64,000 nt of DNA from Pseudarthrobacter sp. NIBRBAC000502770 (GTDB lineage Bacteria; Actinomycetota; Actinomycetes; Actinomycetales; Micrococcaceae), in assembly GCF_006517815.1 (NCBI RefSeq), contig NZ_CP041198.1:3596001-3660000 (forward strand), given 5' to 3'. Of the stretch, positions 1 through 7,278 are shown piece after piece; positions within the stretch are counted from its first letter, which is position 1, and every line of letters starts with the position of its first letter. The notes beneath the pieces are model-generated. The model did not search any database and had not been told where the DNA came from. It saw only the letters and a list, made by a program, of their open reading frames with translations. The translations under genes and the position numbers were made by a program.

Positions 1-464
1 GGCCTGGCATCACGGTACTTGGTGACCGGAGGCTTGTCCGGCCACTTCGCCGCGAGCGCCTGGACACGTTCCGGCAGCGAATTGTGGGCATTGTCGGCGA
101 TCTTGACCAGGGCGGCGTCATGGTCCTGGGCGATCTCGAGCATGCCGGCCTGGTAATCATCCGGGTTGCTGTGCAGTCGGTTAGTGACGCGCTCGATGAT
201 GTCCACCGAACGCTCCGGGACCCCCATGTCCAGCAGTGCCTGGCGGGTGATAGGTGTGTCCTCGGCGATGTCGTGGAGATACCCGGCGATCCGGATCTCG
301 TCGTCGAAGTCCGCCAGGGCATCGCCCACGGCAAGGACGTGCTCCCGGTACGGGCGCTTCAGCTTGTCCTTTTGCCTGTTGTGGGCCACTTCGGCCAGGA
401 CCTTGGCTGTTTCCACCGTAAACCTGGGTGCGGGGTTCTGCTCCGGAAAGTGCTCGCGTGACAT
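1..464 (-). CDS. HD-domain phosphohydrolase, partial (3' end outside window)
   Basis: The reading frame runs from the ATG at 464 leftwards to the window edge (about 154 codons) without a stop, so the C-terminus is missing. It shows an HD metal-binding signature: His42, the pair His64-Asp65 in GYLHDIAEDT, and Asp124 in KIADNAHN. This spacing matches the hydrolase domain of small RelA/SpoT-like or related HD proteins that cleave nucleotides. There is no Shine-Dalgarno sequence. A TAGGCT hexamer ends six bases before the ATG, so the transcript is probably leaderless, and that promoter overlaps the stop codon of gluQ. The substrate is unknown; a (p)ppGpp or nucleotide hydrolase role is inference. 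Confidence 0.75.
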   Translation of the reverse strand, partial: MSREHFPEQNPAPRFTVETAKVLAEVAHNRQKDKLKRPYREHVLAVGDALADFDDEIRIAGYLHDIAEDTPITRQALLDMGVPERSVDIIERVTNRLHSNPDDYQAGMLEIAQDHDAALVKIADNAHNSLPERVQALAAKWPDKPPVTKYRDAR

Positions 465-470
465 GCACTA

Positions 471-476
471 AGCCTA
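471..476 (-). promoter_or_regulatory. -10 hexamer TAGGCT, leaderless promoter of the HD gene
   Basis: TAGGCT on the minus strand ends six bases before the ATG at 464 and no ribosome binding site is present. It overlaps the gluQ stop codon. Confidence 0.45.
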
Positions 477-1370
477 GGGCGTGGTTGCCGCCTTGGGTGT
501 CCACACCCAAGGTTCCCGGGGCAGGGCTCCGGGGCGGAAGGCCGGCAACGCCTGCCCCAGCGTCCCGCCCGGCAGTCCGACGGACGCCAGCAGCCTGTCC
601 CGGACCTCCCCTGCCGCCACCCCGGTCTTCGCCAGGTCAGCGAGCGTGACCGCACCGTCACGCTTGGCCAGCCGCACGCCGTCGTGGTTCACCACAAGGG
701 GAACATGCGCATATTCCGGTATTCGAATATTCAAGAGGCTTGCGAGATACGCCTGGCGGGGGGTGGACGGGAGCAAGTCATCACCGCGGACCACCTGGTC
801 TATGCCCTGTTCGGCATCGTCCACCACCACGGCAAGGTTATAGGCCGTGACGCCGTCGTTGCGCCGCAGCACAAAGTCGTCCACTACCCCCGTGAACTGT
901 CCGCGGAGGACATCCGTCACGGTGAACTCCGCGACGCCGGCCCGCAGGCGGAGGGCGGCGGGCCGGACGGAACGCTTGAACTCCAGCTCCGCGCGGTCCA
1001 GGTTTCGGCAGGTTCCCGGGTAGGCGCCCTGCGGGGCATGCGGCGCGGACGCCGCCTCCTGGATCTCCCGGCGGGTGCAGAAACACTCGTACGTGAGGCC
1101 CGCCCGCGTGAGCCGGGTGATTGCCTCGGCATAGAGGGGCCCCCGGGCCGTCTGCCTCACCACGTCGCCGTCCCAGGTGACGCCGATGGCGGCCAAGTCC
1201 CGTAACTGCTCCGCCTCCGCCCCGGCGCGGGCACGGTCGAGGTCCTCCACCCGCAACAGGAAGGCCCGGCCGGTGGAGCGGGCGAAGAGCCAGGCGAGCA
1301 TGGCGGTGCGGAGGTTCCCGATATGTAGTTCGCCGGAGGGGCTGGGGGCGAAGCGGCCGGCGGAGGTCAT
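474..1370 (-). CDS. gluQ: Glutamyl-Q tRNA(Asp) synthetase
   Basis: This 298-residue protein is a truncated class I glutamyl-tRNA synthetase paralogue lacking the anticodon-binding domain. The family attaches glutamate to the queuosine base at the wobble position of tRNA(Asp). Visible signatures are the HIGH-type motif HIGN at residues 16-19, the zinc ligands Cys96, Cys98, Tyr117 and Cys121, and the KMSKS-type motif RLAKRDG at 233-239. The length fits the family (about 290-310). It is followed on the same strand by the HD gene. The family assignment is firm; tRNA modification activity is inferred from it. Confidence 0.92.
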   Translation of the reverse strand: MTSAGRFAPSPSGELHIGNLRTAMLAWLFARSTGRAFLLRVEDLDRARAGAEAEQLRDLAAIGVTWDGDVVRQTARGPLYAEAITRLTRAGLTYECFCTRREIQEAASAPHAPQGAYPGTCRNLDRAELEFKRSVRPAALRLRAGVAEFTVTDVLRGQFTGVVDDFVLRRNDGVTAYNLAVVVDDAEQGIDQVVRGDDLLPSTPRQAYLASLLNIRIPEYAHVPLVVNHDGVRLAKRDGAVTLADLAKTGVAAGEVRDRLLASVGLPGGTLGQALPAFRPGALPREPWVWTPKAATTP

Positions 1371-1686
1371 GAACCAACCCTAGACCGAACGACACAAGAG
1401 CCCCTCAGCTACCGATGACAGCGGAATCCGACGTCGGTAACCCAGGGGCTCTTGCCGTGTTTGCAGAGTGAGCATGGTGTGAACAAGCCTCATTCAGCGG
1501 CGGCCTCCTTGCGGGAGGCGGTGTCCAGGGTGCGGGTGGTGTGCCGGGAAACCTGTAAGCCTGCGGGTTCGAGCGGTAGCTTTTGCCCTTATTGCCACCA
1601 TTCCAACAGACCACCTACAGTTGGTACAACAAGCAGGACTTTGGTTAGTCATACTGATCAATTTCTTACGCGGGAGCAGGCAGGAA
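1371..1686. other. Intergenic region with a long-loop inverted repeat and a possible degraded coding remnant
   Basis: No intact gene is seen. Near gluQ, an 11-base perfect inverted repeat (CAAGAGCCCCT at 1395-1405, AGGGGCTCTTG at 1444-1454) encloses a second five-base pair of arms (ACCGA 1411-1415, TCGGT 1434-1438). On the minus strand a short open stretch ending near 1496 reads LEPAGLQVSRHTT followed by RTLDTASRKEAAAE and a stop. It is preceded by an in-frame stop, so it may be the tail of a decayed gene or an insertion-sequence remnant. Close to the Lrp gene lies the small palindrome GTTGgtaCAAC. None of these is assigned a function. Confidence 0.4.
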
Positions 1687-2154
1687 GTGATCAGATTGCA
1701 GGAACTGGACGCAACAGACAAGCGGATCCTGAATGCACTGGATCAGGACCCCCGGATCCCGGTCATGGTGCTCGCGCAAAAGCTGGGCCTGGCACGCGGA
1801 ACCGTGCAGTCACGGATGGAGCGGATGGCGGCGTCGGGCGCCCTCCGGCCCAACAGCAGCCGCGTCCTGCCATCGGCCCTGGGGCGCGGCGTCGCGGCGG
1901 CCGTCAGCGCAGAACTTGACCAAAGCCACTTGAATGAGGCCATCGATGCACTGCGGCGGATCCCCGAAGTCCTGGAGTGCCACGCGCCGGCCGGGGACAC
2001 CGACCTCCTCATCCGCGTGGTGGCCAAAAGCCCTGACGACCTCTACCGCGTCTCCGAAGAAATCCGTCTCTGCCCCGGCATCGTCAGGACGTCCACGAGC
2101 ATGTTCCTGCGCGAGGTCATCCCGTACCGCACCACCGGATTGCTCGAAGGGTAA
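1687..2154 (+). CDS. Lrp/AsnC family transcriptional regulator
   Basis: This is a roughly 155-residue regulator. An N-terminal helix-turn-helix (TDKRILNALDQ through LGLARGTVQSRMERM) is followed by an RAM/AsnC ligand-binding domain containing HAPAGDTDLLIRVVA. The GTG at 1687 is preferred, with GGGAG ten bases upstream. A TTG at 1696 with AGGAAG eight bases upstream is an equally good alternative, and an upstream TTG at 1621 is weak. It is convergent with the second Lrp/AsnC gene. The family is clear; the effector and targets are unknown. Its ligand domain is less canonical than that of its neighbour. Confidence 0.85.
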   Translation: MIRLQELDATDKRILNALDQDPRIPVMVLAQKLGLARGTVQSRMERMAASGALRPNSSRVLPSALGRGVAAAVSAELDQSHLNEAIDALRRIPEVLECHAPAGDTDLLIRVVAKSPDDLYRVSEEIRLCPGIVRTSTSMFLREVIPYRTTGLLEG

Positions 2155-2168
2155 CCGTTGCCCAGCGG

Positions 2169-2624
2169 CTACACCGGCGGCCCGGCGTTCGACTTCAGGT
2201 TCTTCATGACCAGCGTTGACGTCAGCCGCTCCACGCCAGGAAGGGATGTGAGCTCGGTGTCATAGAAACGCTGGTAGGCCGGCAGGTCTTCGGCGATGAT
2301 CTTCAGCAGGTAGTCCGGCGAGCCGAACAGCCGCTGGGCCTCAATGATGTTCGGGTTCGCTGCCACCCGGTTCTCAAAGATCTCCATCGTGGACCTGTCC
2401 ACCTGGCGGAGCGTGACGAACACGATCGCCTCGAACCCCAGGCCCACCGCAGCCGGGTCGACGTCCGCCTTGTAGCCGCGGATGACTCCGGACTGTTCCA
2501 GTTCCCTCAGTCTCCGGTGGCATGGTGCCACCGTCAGCCCCACCTTGGCAGCAAGCGCCGTGGCCGTCATCCTGCCATCCTCCTGGAGGTGGCGCAAAAT
2601 ATTCCTGTCGATACTGTCGATCAC
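2169..2624 (-). CDS. Lrp/AsnC family transcriptional regulator, divergent from the LysE exporter
   Basis: This 151-residue canonical Lrp/AsnC protein has a winged helix-turn-helix at the N-terminus (DRNILRHLQEDGRMTATALA, then VGLTVAPCHRRLREL) and an RAM domain (residues about 65-145, with GSPDYLLKIIAED). It starts with GTG at 2624. TATGTT ends six bases upstream and no ribosome binding site is seen, suggesting a leaderless transcript. It is divergent from a LysE-family exporter across about 107 bases. That arrangement is typical of an amino-acid-sensing regulator controlling its exporter, as with LrpC-type or LysG/LysE pairs. The specific ligand cannot be told. Confidence 0.9.
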   Translation of the reverse strand: MIDSIDRNILRHLQEDGRMTATALAAKVGLTVAPCHRRLRELEQSGVIRGYKADVDPAAVGLGFEAIVFVTLRQVDRSTMEIFENRVAANPNIIEAQRLFGSPDYLLKIIAEDLPAYQRFYDTELTSLPGVERLTSTLVMKNLKSNAGPPV

Positions 2625-2630
2625 GCAATA

Positions 2631-2636
2631 AACATA
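2631..2636 (-). promoter_or_regulatory. -10 hexamer TATGTT, leaderless promoter of the Lrp gene
   Basis: TATGTT on the minus strand ends six bases before the GTG at 2624, and no Shine-Dalgarno sequence is present. Confidence 0.45.
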
Positions 2637-2731
2637 TCGGTTCGGCGGTGGGTCGGGCGAAAACCGGACAGCACTTTTGGCTGAATTCTCCCTATGGTTG
2701 CTCCTGAGAGTATTCCCGACAGGAGAAAACC

Positions 2732-3373
2732 ATGAATCCGCAGCTGTTCCTGGCCTTTTTGGTGGTGGCCGCCGCCCTGGCGTGCACGCCGGGAGTGGAC
2801 TGGGCCTACACCATCGCAGCGGGACTGAGGCAGCGCAGTTTCGTTCCGGCGGTGGCAGGACTATGCGGCGGATATATCCTGCACACGGTCCTGCTGGTGG
2901 CAGGACTGGCCGCGGTGCTGGCCGGGTTGCCCGGCGTCCTGGGCTGGATCACCCTGGCAGGTGCCGGCTACCTGCTGTGGCTCGGGGTGGGAACCCTCCG
3001 GTCCTGGCGGAGGGCCACCTTCAGCGCCCATGCCGACGGCGGCTCCGGCACCCAGCTGCGCACCTTCCTGCAGGGCATGGGCACCAGCGGGATCAACCCC
3101 AAGGGCCTGCTCTTCTACGTGGCGCTCATCCCACAGTTCATCAGCGCCGATGCTTCCCTGCCCGTGCCAGTGCAGTCCGGACTGCTCGGCATGACGTTCG
3201 TTGTCCTGGTGGGCGTGGTCTACACCGTGGTGGCCCTGCTCTCACGCACGCTGCTGCGAAGCAGGCCCGGCGCCGCCCGGGCGGTGACCCTCGCCAGTGG
3301 CATCATCATGGTGGTGCTGGGGGCCGTGCTGCTCGGTGAGCAGCTGGTGCCGTTTCTGGCCGCCCGGGCGTAG
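2732..3373 (+). CDS. LysE/RhtB family amino acid exporter
   Basis: This 213-residue integral membrane protein has about six hydrophobic segments and the family's N-terminal signature, here TPGVDWAYTIAAG (residues about 19-31). GINPKGLLFYVALIPQF in the middle is also characteristic. The start ATG has a good ribosome binding site (AGGAG, spacing six). The family exports basic or neutral amino acids or homoserine lactones out of the cell. The divergent Lrp/AsnC gene is the likely regulator. The substrate cannot be named from sequence. Confidence 0.9.
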   Translation: MNPQLFLAFLVVAAALACTPGVDWAYTIAAGLRQRSFVPAVAGLCGGYILHTVLLVAGLAAVLAGLPGVLGWITLAGAGYLLWLGVGTLRSWRRATFSAHADGGSGTQLRTFLQGMGTSGINPKGLLFYVALIPQFISADASLPVPVQSGLLGMTFVVLVGVVYTVVALLSRTLLRSRPGAARAVTLASGIIMVVLGAVLLGEQLVPFLAARA

Positions 3374-3392
3374 CACCGGGTCAGGGGGGCTC

Positions 3393-4370
3393 CTAGTCCC
3401 CGTTGAGTTCCTTCCAGTCCTGCTCCCAGATCCGCCGCATCTCCTCGTCCTTGCGGATGGGTACCGGCGCCCCAAGCTCGCGCTGCGGTTCCGGGTCCGG
3501 GCGCCGGCGGCCCCAGTCACGCGGGTTCAGCGTCCGGCGGCTTGATTCCAGCACCAGCAGCGCCCGGTCAGTCAACGCATCATTGCGGAGCGTCAGGTGG
3601 GTCTTGCGACGGCGGAGTACCTCAGCGATGGCTTGGTGTGCGGCGTCCAGTCGGCCCTCCCTGCGCAAGGCACGGGCGCGGACCAGCAGCAGGGCGGCGG
3701 AAAGATCGTCCGCGTTCAGCAGTCCGTCGGTCCAGTCGATGACGGTCCGGGTTCGACCCAGCGCAAGGGCCAGAGAGCAGCGCGCCAGGGCCATGGGCAG
3801 CGACGGCGGCAGCCCGGTGAGCGCATCGAGAGCAGCTTCCGTGCGGCCCGTCTCGCGGAGCGAGTGGGCGAGGGCCAGGAACACCGATTCCTCACTGAAC
3901 AGGACGGGGATCTCCACCCGCTCGGCCAGTTCTATCCTGGTGACGATCCGGGTGAGGTAGGTGGAGGAGTAGCGGTTCGCCTCGTCATCGTTCCTGGTGG
4001 TGAGGCCGCGCTGGAGGAGCTCGGAAGCCCTCAGGTAGCCGCCATGCTTGTATATCAGCAGTCCGGCCATCAGGTAGCAGAGACCGGCCCAGCCGGGGTA
4101 GGCGCGCGCCAGGGTGATCAGGCGTTCCGGTTCGCGGCTCGTGAAGACAGCCTCGTGGACCGCCTTGGCCGGCTTGGGCATCAGCCGCTTGAGCCGGGGC
4201 ACCTCGCCGTCGACGGACAGCAGGGCGGGATTGCGCCCGCCCAGGACGCCGGTCAGCAGGCCGCCCACACCTCCAGCAAGGTCGTGGACCGGAGTGCGCA
4301 GGTATGGCTGGCCGAAGGGAGTGAGGTCGCGGCTGTCCCAGTAGATCGGTGCAGTTTCCCCGGAGCCCAT
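3393..4370 (-). CDS. Conserved helical-repeat (TPR-like) protein of unknown function
   Basis: This 325-residue soluble protein is dominated by amphipathic helices with tetratricopeptide-like periodicity: AYPGWAGLCYLMAGLLIYKHGGYLRASELLQRGL, and later ALLLVRARALRREGRLDAAHQAIAEVL. The C-terminus is charged and rich in Arg and Pro. There is no signal peptide or membrane segment. TAGCAT ends six bases before the ATG at 4370, suggesting a leaderless start. I do not recognise a named family. A scaffolding role would be inference from the repeat fold only. Confidence 0.7.
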   Translation of the reverse strand: MGSGETAPIYWDSRDLTPFGQPYLRTPVHDLAGGVGGLLTGVLGGRNPALLSVDGEVPRLKRLMPKPAKAVHEAVFTSREPERLITLARAYPGWAGLCYLMAGLLIYKHGGYLRASELLQRGLTTRNDDEANRYSSTYLTRIVTRIELAERVEIPVLFSEESVFLALAHSLRETGRTEAALDALTGLPPSLPMALARCSLALALGRTRTVIDWTDGLLNADDLSAALLLVRARALRREGRLDAAHQAIAEVLRRRKTHLTLRNDALTDRALLVLESSRRTLNPRDWGRRRPDPEPQRELGAPVPIRKDEEMRRIWEQDWKELNGD

Positions 4371-4376
4371 CCTTCC

Positions 4377-4382
4377 ATGCTA
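4377..4382 (-). promoter_or_regulatory. -10 hexamer TAGCAT, leaderless promoter
   Basis: TAGCAT on the minus strand ends six bases before the ATG at 4370. Confidence 0.35.
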
Positions 4383-4446
4383 ACCGCGGCCGGCCGGAGG
4401 CGGACGCCCATCCCGGAAGGCGGCGCCGGACTGGGGGCCTTGGACT

Positions 4447-4950
4447 CTAAGCGCCGGCCGCGGCTATCCACACCCCGATCACCCAGGTACTGGCAGCCAG
4501 GCAGGCGAGCCCGAATTCGGCAAGCATTCCCAGGCCCGTGGCCTTCAGTGCCGCCCAGCTGGACCTTGACGCGGTCGAGATGTTCCGGGTGCGGAGGAAC
4601 TCGCTGGCCAGCAGCCCGGCGGCGAAGCCAACGAAGAGTCCCACTACCGGGATGATGAACATTCCCGCCACACCCGCCACCAAAGCCACCACGACGCTGC
4701 GGCTTGGAATGGCGTGCTGCTTCAGTTTCCGGCCGGTGAGGACGGCGCCAGCTGTCATTCCTGCGGCCACGAAGATCATGGCCACTGCGAATACCACCCA
4801 TCCCGCCGTTCCGGCACCGCCCCAGATGGCCCACGCCAGCAGGCTCACGCCGATCAGGACGCTCCCGGGCAGGACAGGAATGATGGTGCCGGCCACCCCC
4901 ACCAGGATCGCCAGGCCGCACAGGATGGTCACCACGGTTTCGGAGCTCAT
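4447..4950 (-). CDS. DUF456 family membrane protein
   Basis: This 167-residue hydrophobic protein has four to five membrane segments with glycine-rich turns. It fits DUF456: the N-terminal VGVAGTIIPVLPGSVLIGVSLLAWA and the central GAVLTGRKLKQHAIPSR followed by GMFIIPVVGLFVGFAAG. The start is supported by TAGACT ending seven bases before the ATG (leaderless). The family has no known function. A small conserved membrane protein, possibly related to glycine-zipper proteins, is all that can be said. Confidence 0.8.
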   Translation of the reverse strand: MSSETVVTILCGLAILVGVAGTIIPVLPGSVLIGVSLLAWAIWGGAGTAGWVVFAVAMIFVAAGMTAGAVLTGRKLKQHAIPSRSVVVALVAGVAGMFIIPVVGLFVGFAAGLLASEFLRTRNISTASRSSWAALKATGLGMLAEFGLACLAASTWVIGVWIAAAGA

Positions 4951-4957
4951 GGTGCCC

Positions 4958-4963
4958 AGTCTA
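4958..4963 (-). promoter_or_regulatory. -10 hexamer TAGACT, leaderless promoter of the DUF456 gene
   Basis: TAGACT on the minus strand ends seven bases before the ATG at 4950, with no ribosome binding site. Confidence 0.45.
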
Positions 4964-4981
4964 GGGTGCTGCCTTAATGCC

Positions 4982-5022
4982 CGACGGCGGTACCTCCTTC
5001 AGGAAAGGAGGCACCGCCGTCG
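4982..5022 (-). terminator. Hairpin terminator after malic enzyme
   Basis: An 18-base stem with one mismatch (CGACGGCGGTACCTCCTT at 4982-4999, AAGGAGGCACCGCCGTCG at 5005-5022) has a five-base loop. It lies 22 bases beyond the malic enzyme stop. There is no strong U tract, as is common in this group. Confidence 0.7.
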
Positions 5023-5043
5023 TGGTTTCCGGGGAAGGAAGCC

Positions 5044-6243
5044 CTACCCTGCTTCGACCGCTGCGGCGACCGCGGCGGTGACTGCCGGGGCCACGCGGGG
5101 GTCCAGGGGGCTGGGCACGATGTAGTCGGCCGACAGCTCCTCTTCGGCGAGCTCGGCGATGGCGCGTGCCGCCGCAAGCTTCATGGCAGGGGTGATGCGG
5201 CGGGCGCCGGCGTCGAGGGCACCGCGGAAAATGCCGGGGAACGCCAGGACGTTGTTGATCTGGTTCGGGAAATCACTGCGGCCCGTGGCCACAACGGCGG
5301 CGTACTTCACGGCAACCTCAGGCAGGACTTCGGGGTCCGGGTTGGACAGCGCGAACACGATGGCGTCCTTGTTCATGGTGGCCAGGTGCGCCTCGTCCAG
5401 CTTGGAGGAGGAGACGCCGATGAAGACGTCGGCACCGGCCAGCGCCTCGGCGGGTCCGCCCGAAATGCCGCGGGGGTTGCTGCGGCCGGCGATGTCGGCT
5501 TTCTTGCCCGCGGGGCTGGCGGCGAGGTCGGCCCGGTTGCTGTTGATGACACCCCGGGAATCGAGCAGCACCACGTCGGTGATGCCCGCTGCCAGCAGGA
5601 TTTCGGCAACGGCGATTCCGGCCGCGCCTGCACCAGACACCACGACCTTGAGCCGTTCGAGGCCGCGGCCGGTTACCTTCGCGGCGTTGGTGAGGGCAGC
5701 AAGGGCCACCACGGCGGTGCCGTGCTGGTCGTCGTGCATGACCGGGCAGTCCAGGGCTTCGATGAGCTTTTCCTCAAGCTCGAAGCAGCGCGGTGCCGAG
5801 ATGTCTTCGAGGTTCACGGCGCCGAAGCTGGGGCGGAGGCGGACCAGGGTCTCCACGATCTCGTCCACATCGGTGGTGTTGAGTACCAGCGGGATGGAGT
5901 CAAGGTCGCCAAAGGTCTTGAAGAGGGCGGACTTGCCTTCCATCACCGGAAGCGAGGCGCTGGCGCCAATGTTGCCCAGGCCCAGGACGGCGGTGCCATC
6001 GCTGACCACGACCACCAGGCGTTCCGCCCAGGTCAGTGTGCGGGCGAGTTCGGGCTTGGCATGGATGGCACGGCTGACCTCGGCGACACCCGGCGTGTAG
6101 GCGATGGACAGGTCCCGCTTGTTGGACAGCGGAACAGTACTGGTGACGGACAGCTTGCCGCCCTGGTGGGCGCCGAAGATCTCTTCTTCGGTCAGGGCAG
6201 TGGCTGCTGAGTTGTCGGTGGCGGTGATTGCGTCAATGGACAC
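5044..6243 (-). CDS. NAD(P)-dependent malic enzyme
   Basis: This protein of about 399 residues catalyses oxidative decarboxylation of malate to pyruvate. Malic-enzyme landmarks are SIAYTPGVAEVSRAI, the metal/substrate region CFELEEKLIEALDCPVMHDDQHGTA (split here into its two parts), the nucleotide-binding GAGAAGIAVAEILLAAG and FALSNPDPE. The GTG at 6243 is chosen as start because AGGAG lies eight bases upstream; longer in-frame extensions to 6441 read as non-homologous low-complexity sequence. It is the short bacterial type without a phosphotransacetylase domain. Its 5' region holds a GntR-like palindrome near 6520. Cofactor preference is not determinable here. Confidence 0.92.
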   Translation of the reverse strand: MSIDAITATDNSAATALTEEEIFGAHQGGKLSVTSTVPLSNKRDLSIAYTPGVAEVSRAIHAKPELARTLTWAERLVVVVSDGTAVLGLGNIGASASLPVMEGKSALFKTFGDLDSIPLVLNTTDVDEIVETLVRLRPSFGAVNLEDISAPRCFELEEKLIEALDCPVMHDDQHGTAVVALAALTNAAKVTGRGLERLKVVVSGAGAAGIAVAEILLAAGITDVVLLDSRGVINSNRADLAASPAGKKADIAGRSNPRGISGGPAEALAGADVFIGVSSSKLDEAHLATMNKDAIVFALSNPDPEVLPEVAVKYAAVVATGRSDFPNQINNVLAFPGIFRGALDAGARRITPAMKLAAARAIAELAEEELSADYIVPSPLDPRVAPAVTAAVAAAVEAG

Positions 6244-6519
6244 GTCGTTGTCTCCTGGTGCTTGCCGTGGGCGCACGGCACATGGGGCTGGAGCCCGGCA
6301 GCGGGCCCAGCATGGAAAGTAGTGCGACAGGAAACCCAGGGGTGGCGGGTCCGTGGGGAACGCCGGGGATGTTTCCGCCCTGCCGCTCCTGTGCCTCCAT
6401 GGTAGGCAGCCCCAGGGGTGCGGTCCGGCCACCCTTGACACGAAGCAACCCTGCTAAAACGCTTACGCAGGACATCTTGTGGTCCGCATCACGTGATTAT
6501 GGCGGATTTAATGCCGTTT

Positions 6520-6531
6520 TGGTCTAGACCA
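6520..6531. promoter_or_regulatory. Perfect 12-base palindrome TGGTCTAGACCA
   Basis: The palindrome lies about 277 bases upstream of the malic enzyme start and two bases beyond the TetR stop. Its TGGTnnnnACCA form resembles FadR-subfamily GntR operators. No GntR gene is in the window, so the binding protein would be encoded elsewhere. The roughly 290 bases between malic enzyme and TetR hold no other recognisable feature. Confidence 0.45.
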
Positions 6532-6532
6532 G

Positions 6533-7147
6533 TTACGCGGTTTTGCCCACTGTGAACCCTGATTCAGCACCGGGGGACAGCCGTCCGCAGGCCTTTTTGA
6601 GGTCCTCCTCGGCTTCGAAGAGCGAGAGGCGGCGGTTGCGCACTGACTGGACCAGACCAGTGACGGTCAGGAGCAGGACCCGGGCGCCAACGGCATCACC
6701 GCAGGCTCCGGCCACAAGCTTCTCACTGAGCGCGTCGATCTCGCGCAGCAGATCCGTGGTGTCCTTCTCGGGGAGGTAGACGCCCCGGCTGAGGCACTGC
6801 TCCACCGCGGGCTGCATGACGCGCATGTGGAAGATCTCCATCAGCAGGCCGGAAAGCGCCCGGCCGCGGAAGCGCGGGGACGAGCCGCGGGACCCTGCCT
6901 GCAGCTCATCCAGCTGCTGGCGGTACAAGGCGAGCATCAGATGCGTTGGGGAGGGAAAGTACCGGTAGAGCGTGCCGAGCGGAACGTCCGCTTTTTCCGC
7001 GACCTCGGAGAGTTCCACGGCGTCAAGCCCGGTCCGGGCAAACCCTGCAGCGGTGTCGAGGATCCGTGCATAGCGGAGCCGCTGGCGCGGAGCGGAAGGC
7101 CTGGCGGCCATGGGCGGATGGTCTGAAAAAGTCTCGGGCATCAGCAT
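6533..7147 (-). CDS. TetR family transcriptional regulator (KstR-like N-terminus)
   Basis: This 204-residue TetR-type repressor has its helix-turn-helix at residues about 40-65 (LSEVAEKADVPLGTLYRYFPS). That region resembles KstR-type lipid or steroid catabolism regulators; the resemblance covers only the DNA-binding domain. The C-terminal ligand domain is generic. No lipid catabolism genes are adjacent, so the regulon is unknown. The start is uncertain: ATGs at 7147, 7141 and 7111 are all in frame and none has a strong ribosome binding site. Confidence 0.8.
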   Translation of the reverse strand: MLMPETFSDHPPMAARPSAPRQRLRYARILDTAAGFARTGLDAVELSEVAEKADVPLGTLYRYFPSPTHLMLALYRQQLDELQAGSRGSSPRFRGRALSGLLMEIFHMRVMQPAVEQCLSRGVYLPEKDTTDLLREIDALSEKLVAGACGDAVGARVLLLTVTGLVQSVRNRRLSLFEAEEDLKKACGRLSPGAESGFTVGKTA

Positions 7148-7278
7148 TCCGGGGTTGTGTGTTAGCGACTGCGGCCAGGAGCGCCCCCACTTCCGTACCG
7201 CCCTGCAGCCGGTTCAACTATACGGCACAGGTCCGTGCCCTAATTCGTCAGCCACCCTTACTATCAAGGGCCGCAAGG

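Noticed and set aside
7224..7239. Inverted repeat GGCAC-n6-GTGCC before the TetR gene at 7147
   Set aside because: Five-base arms only; expected by chance at this GC content.
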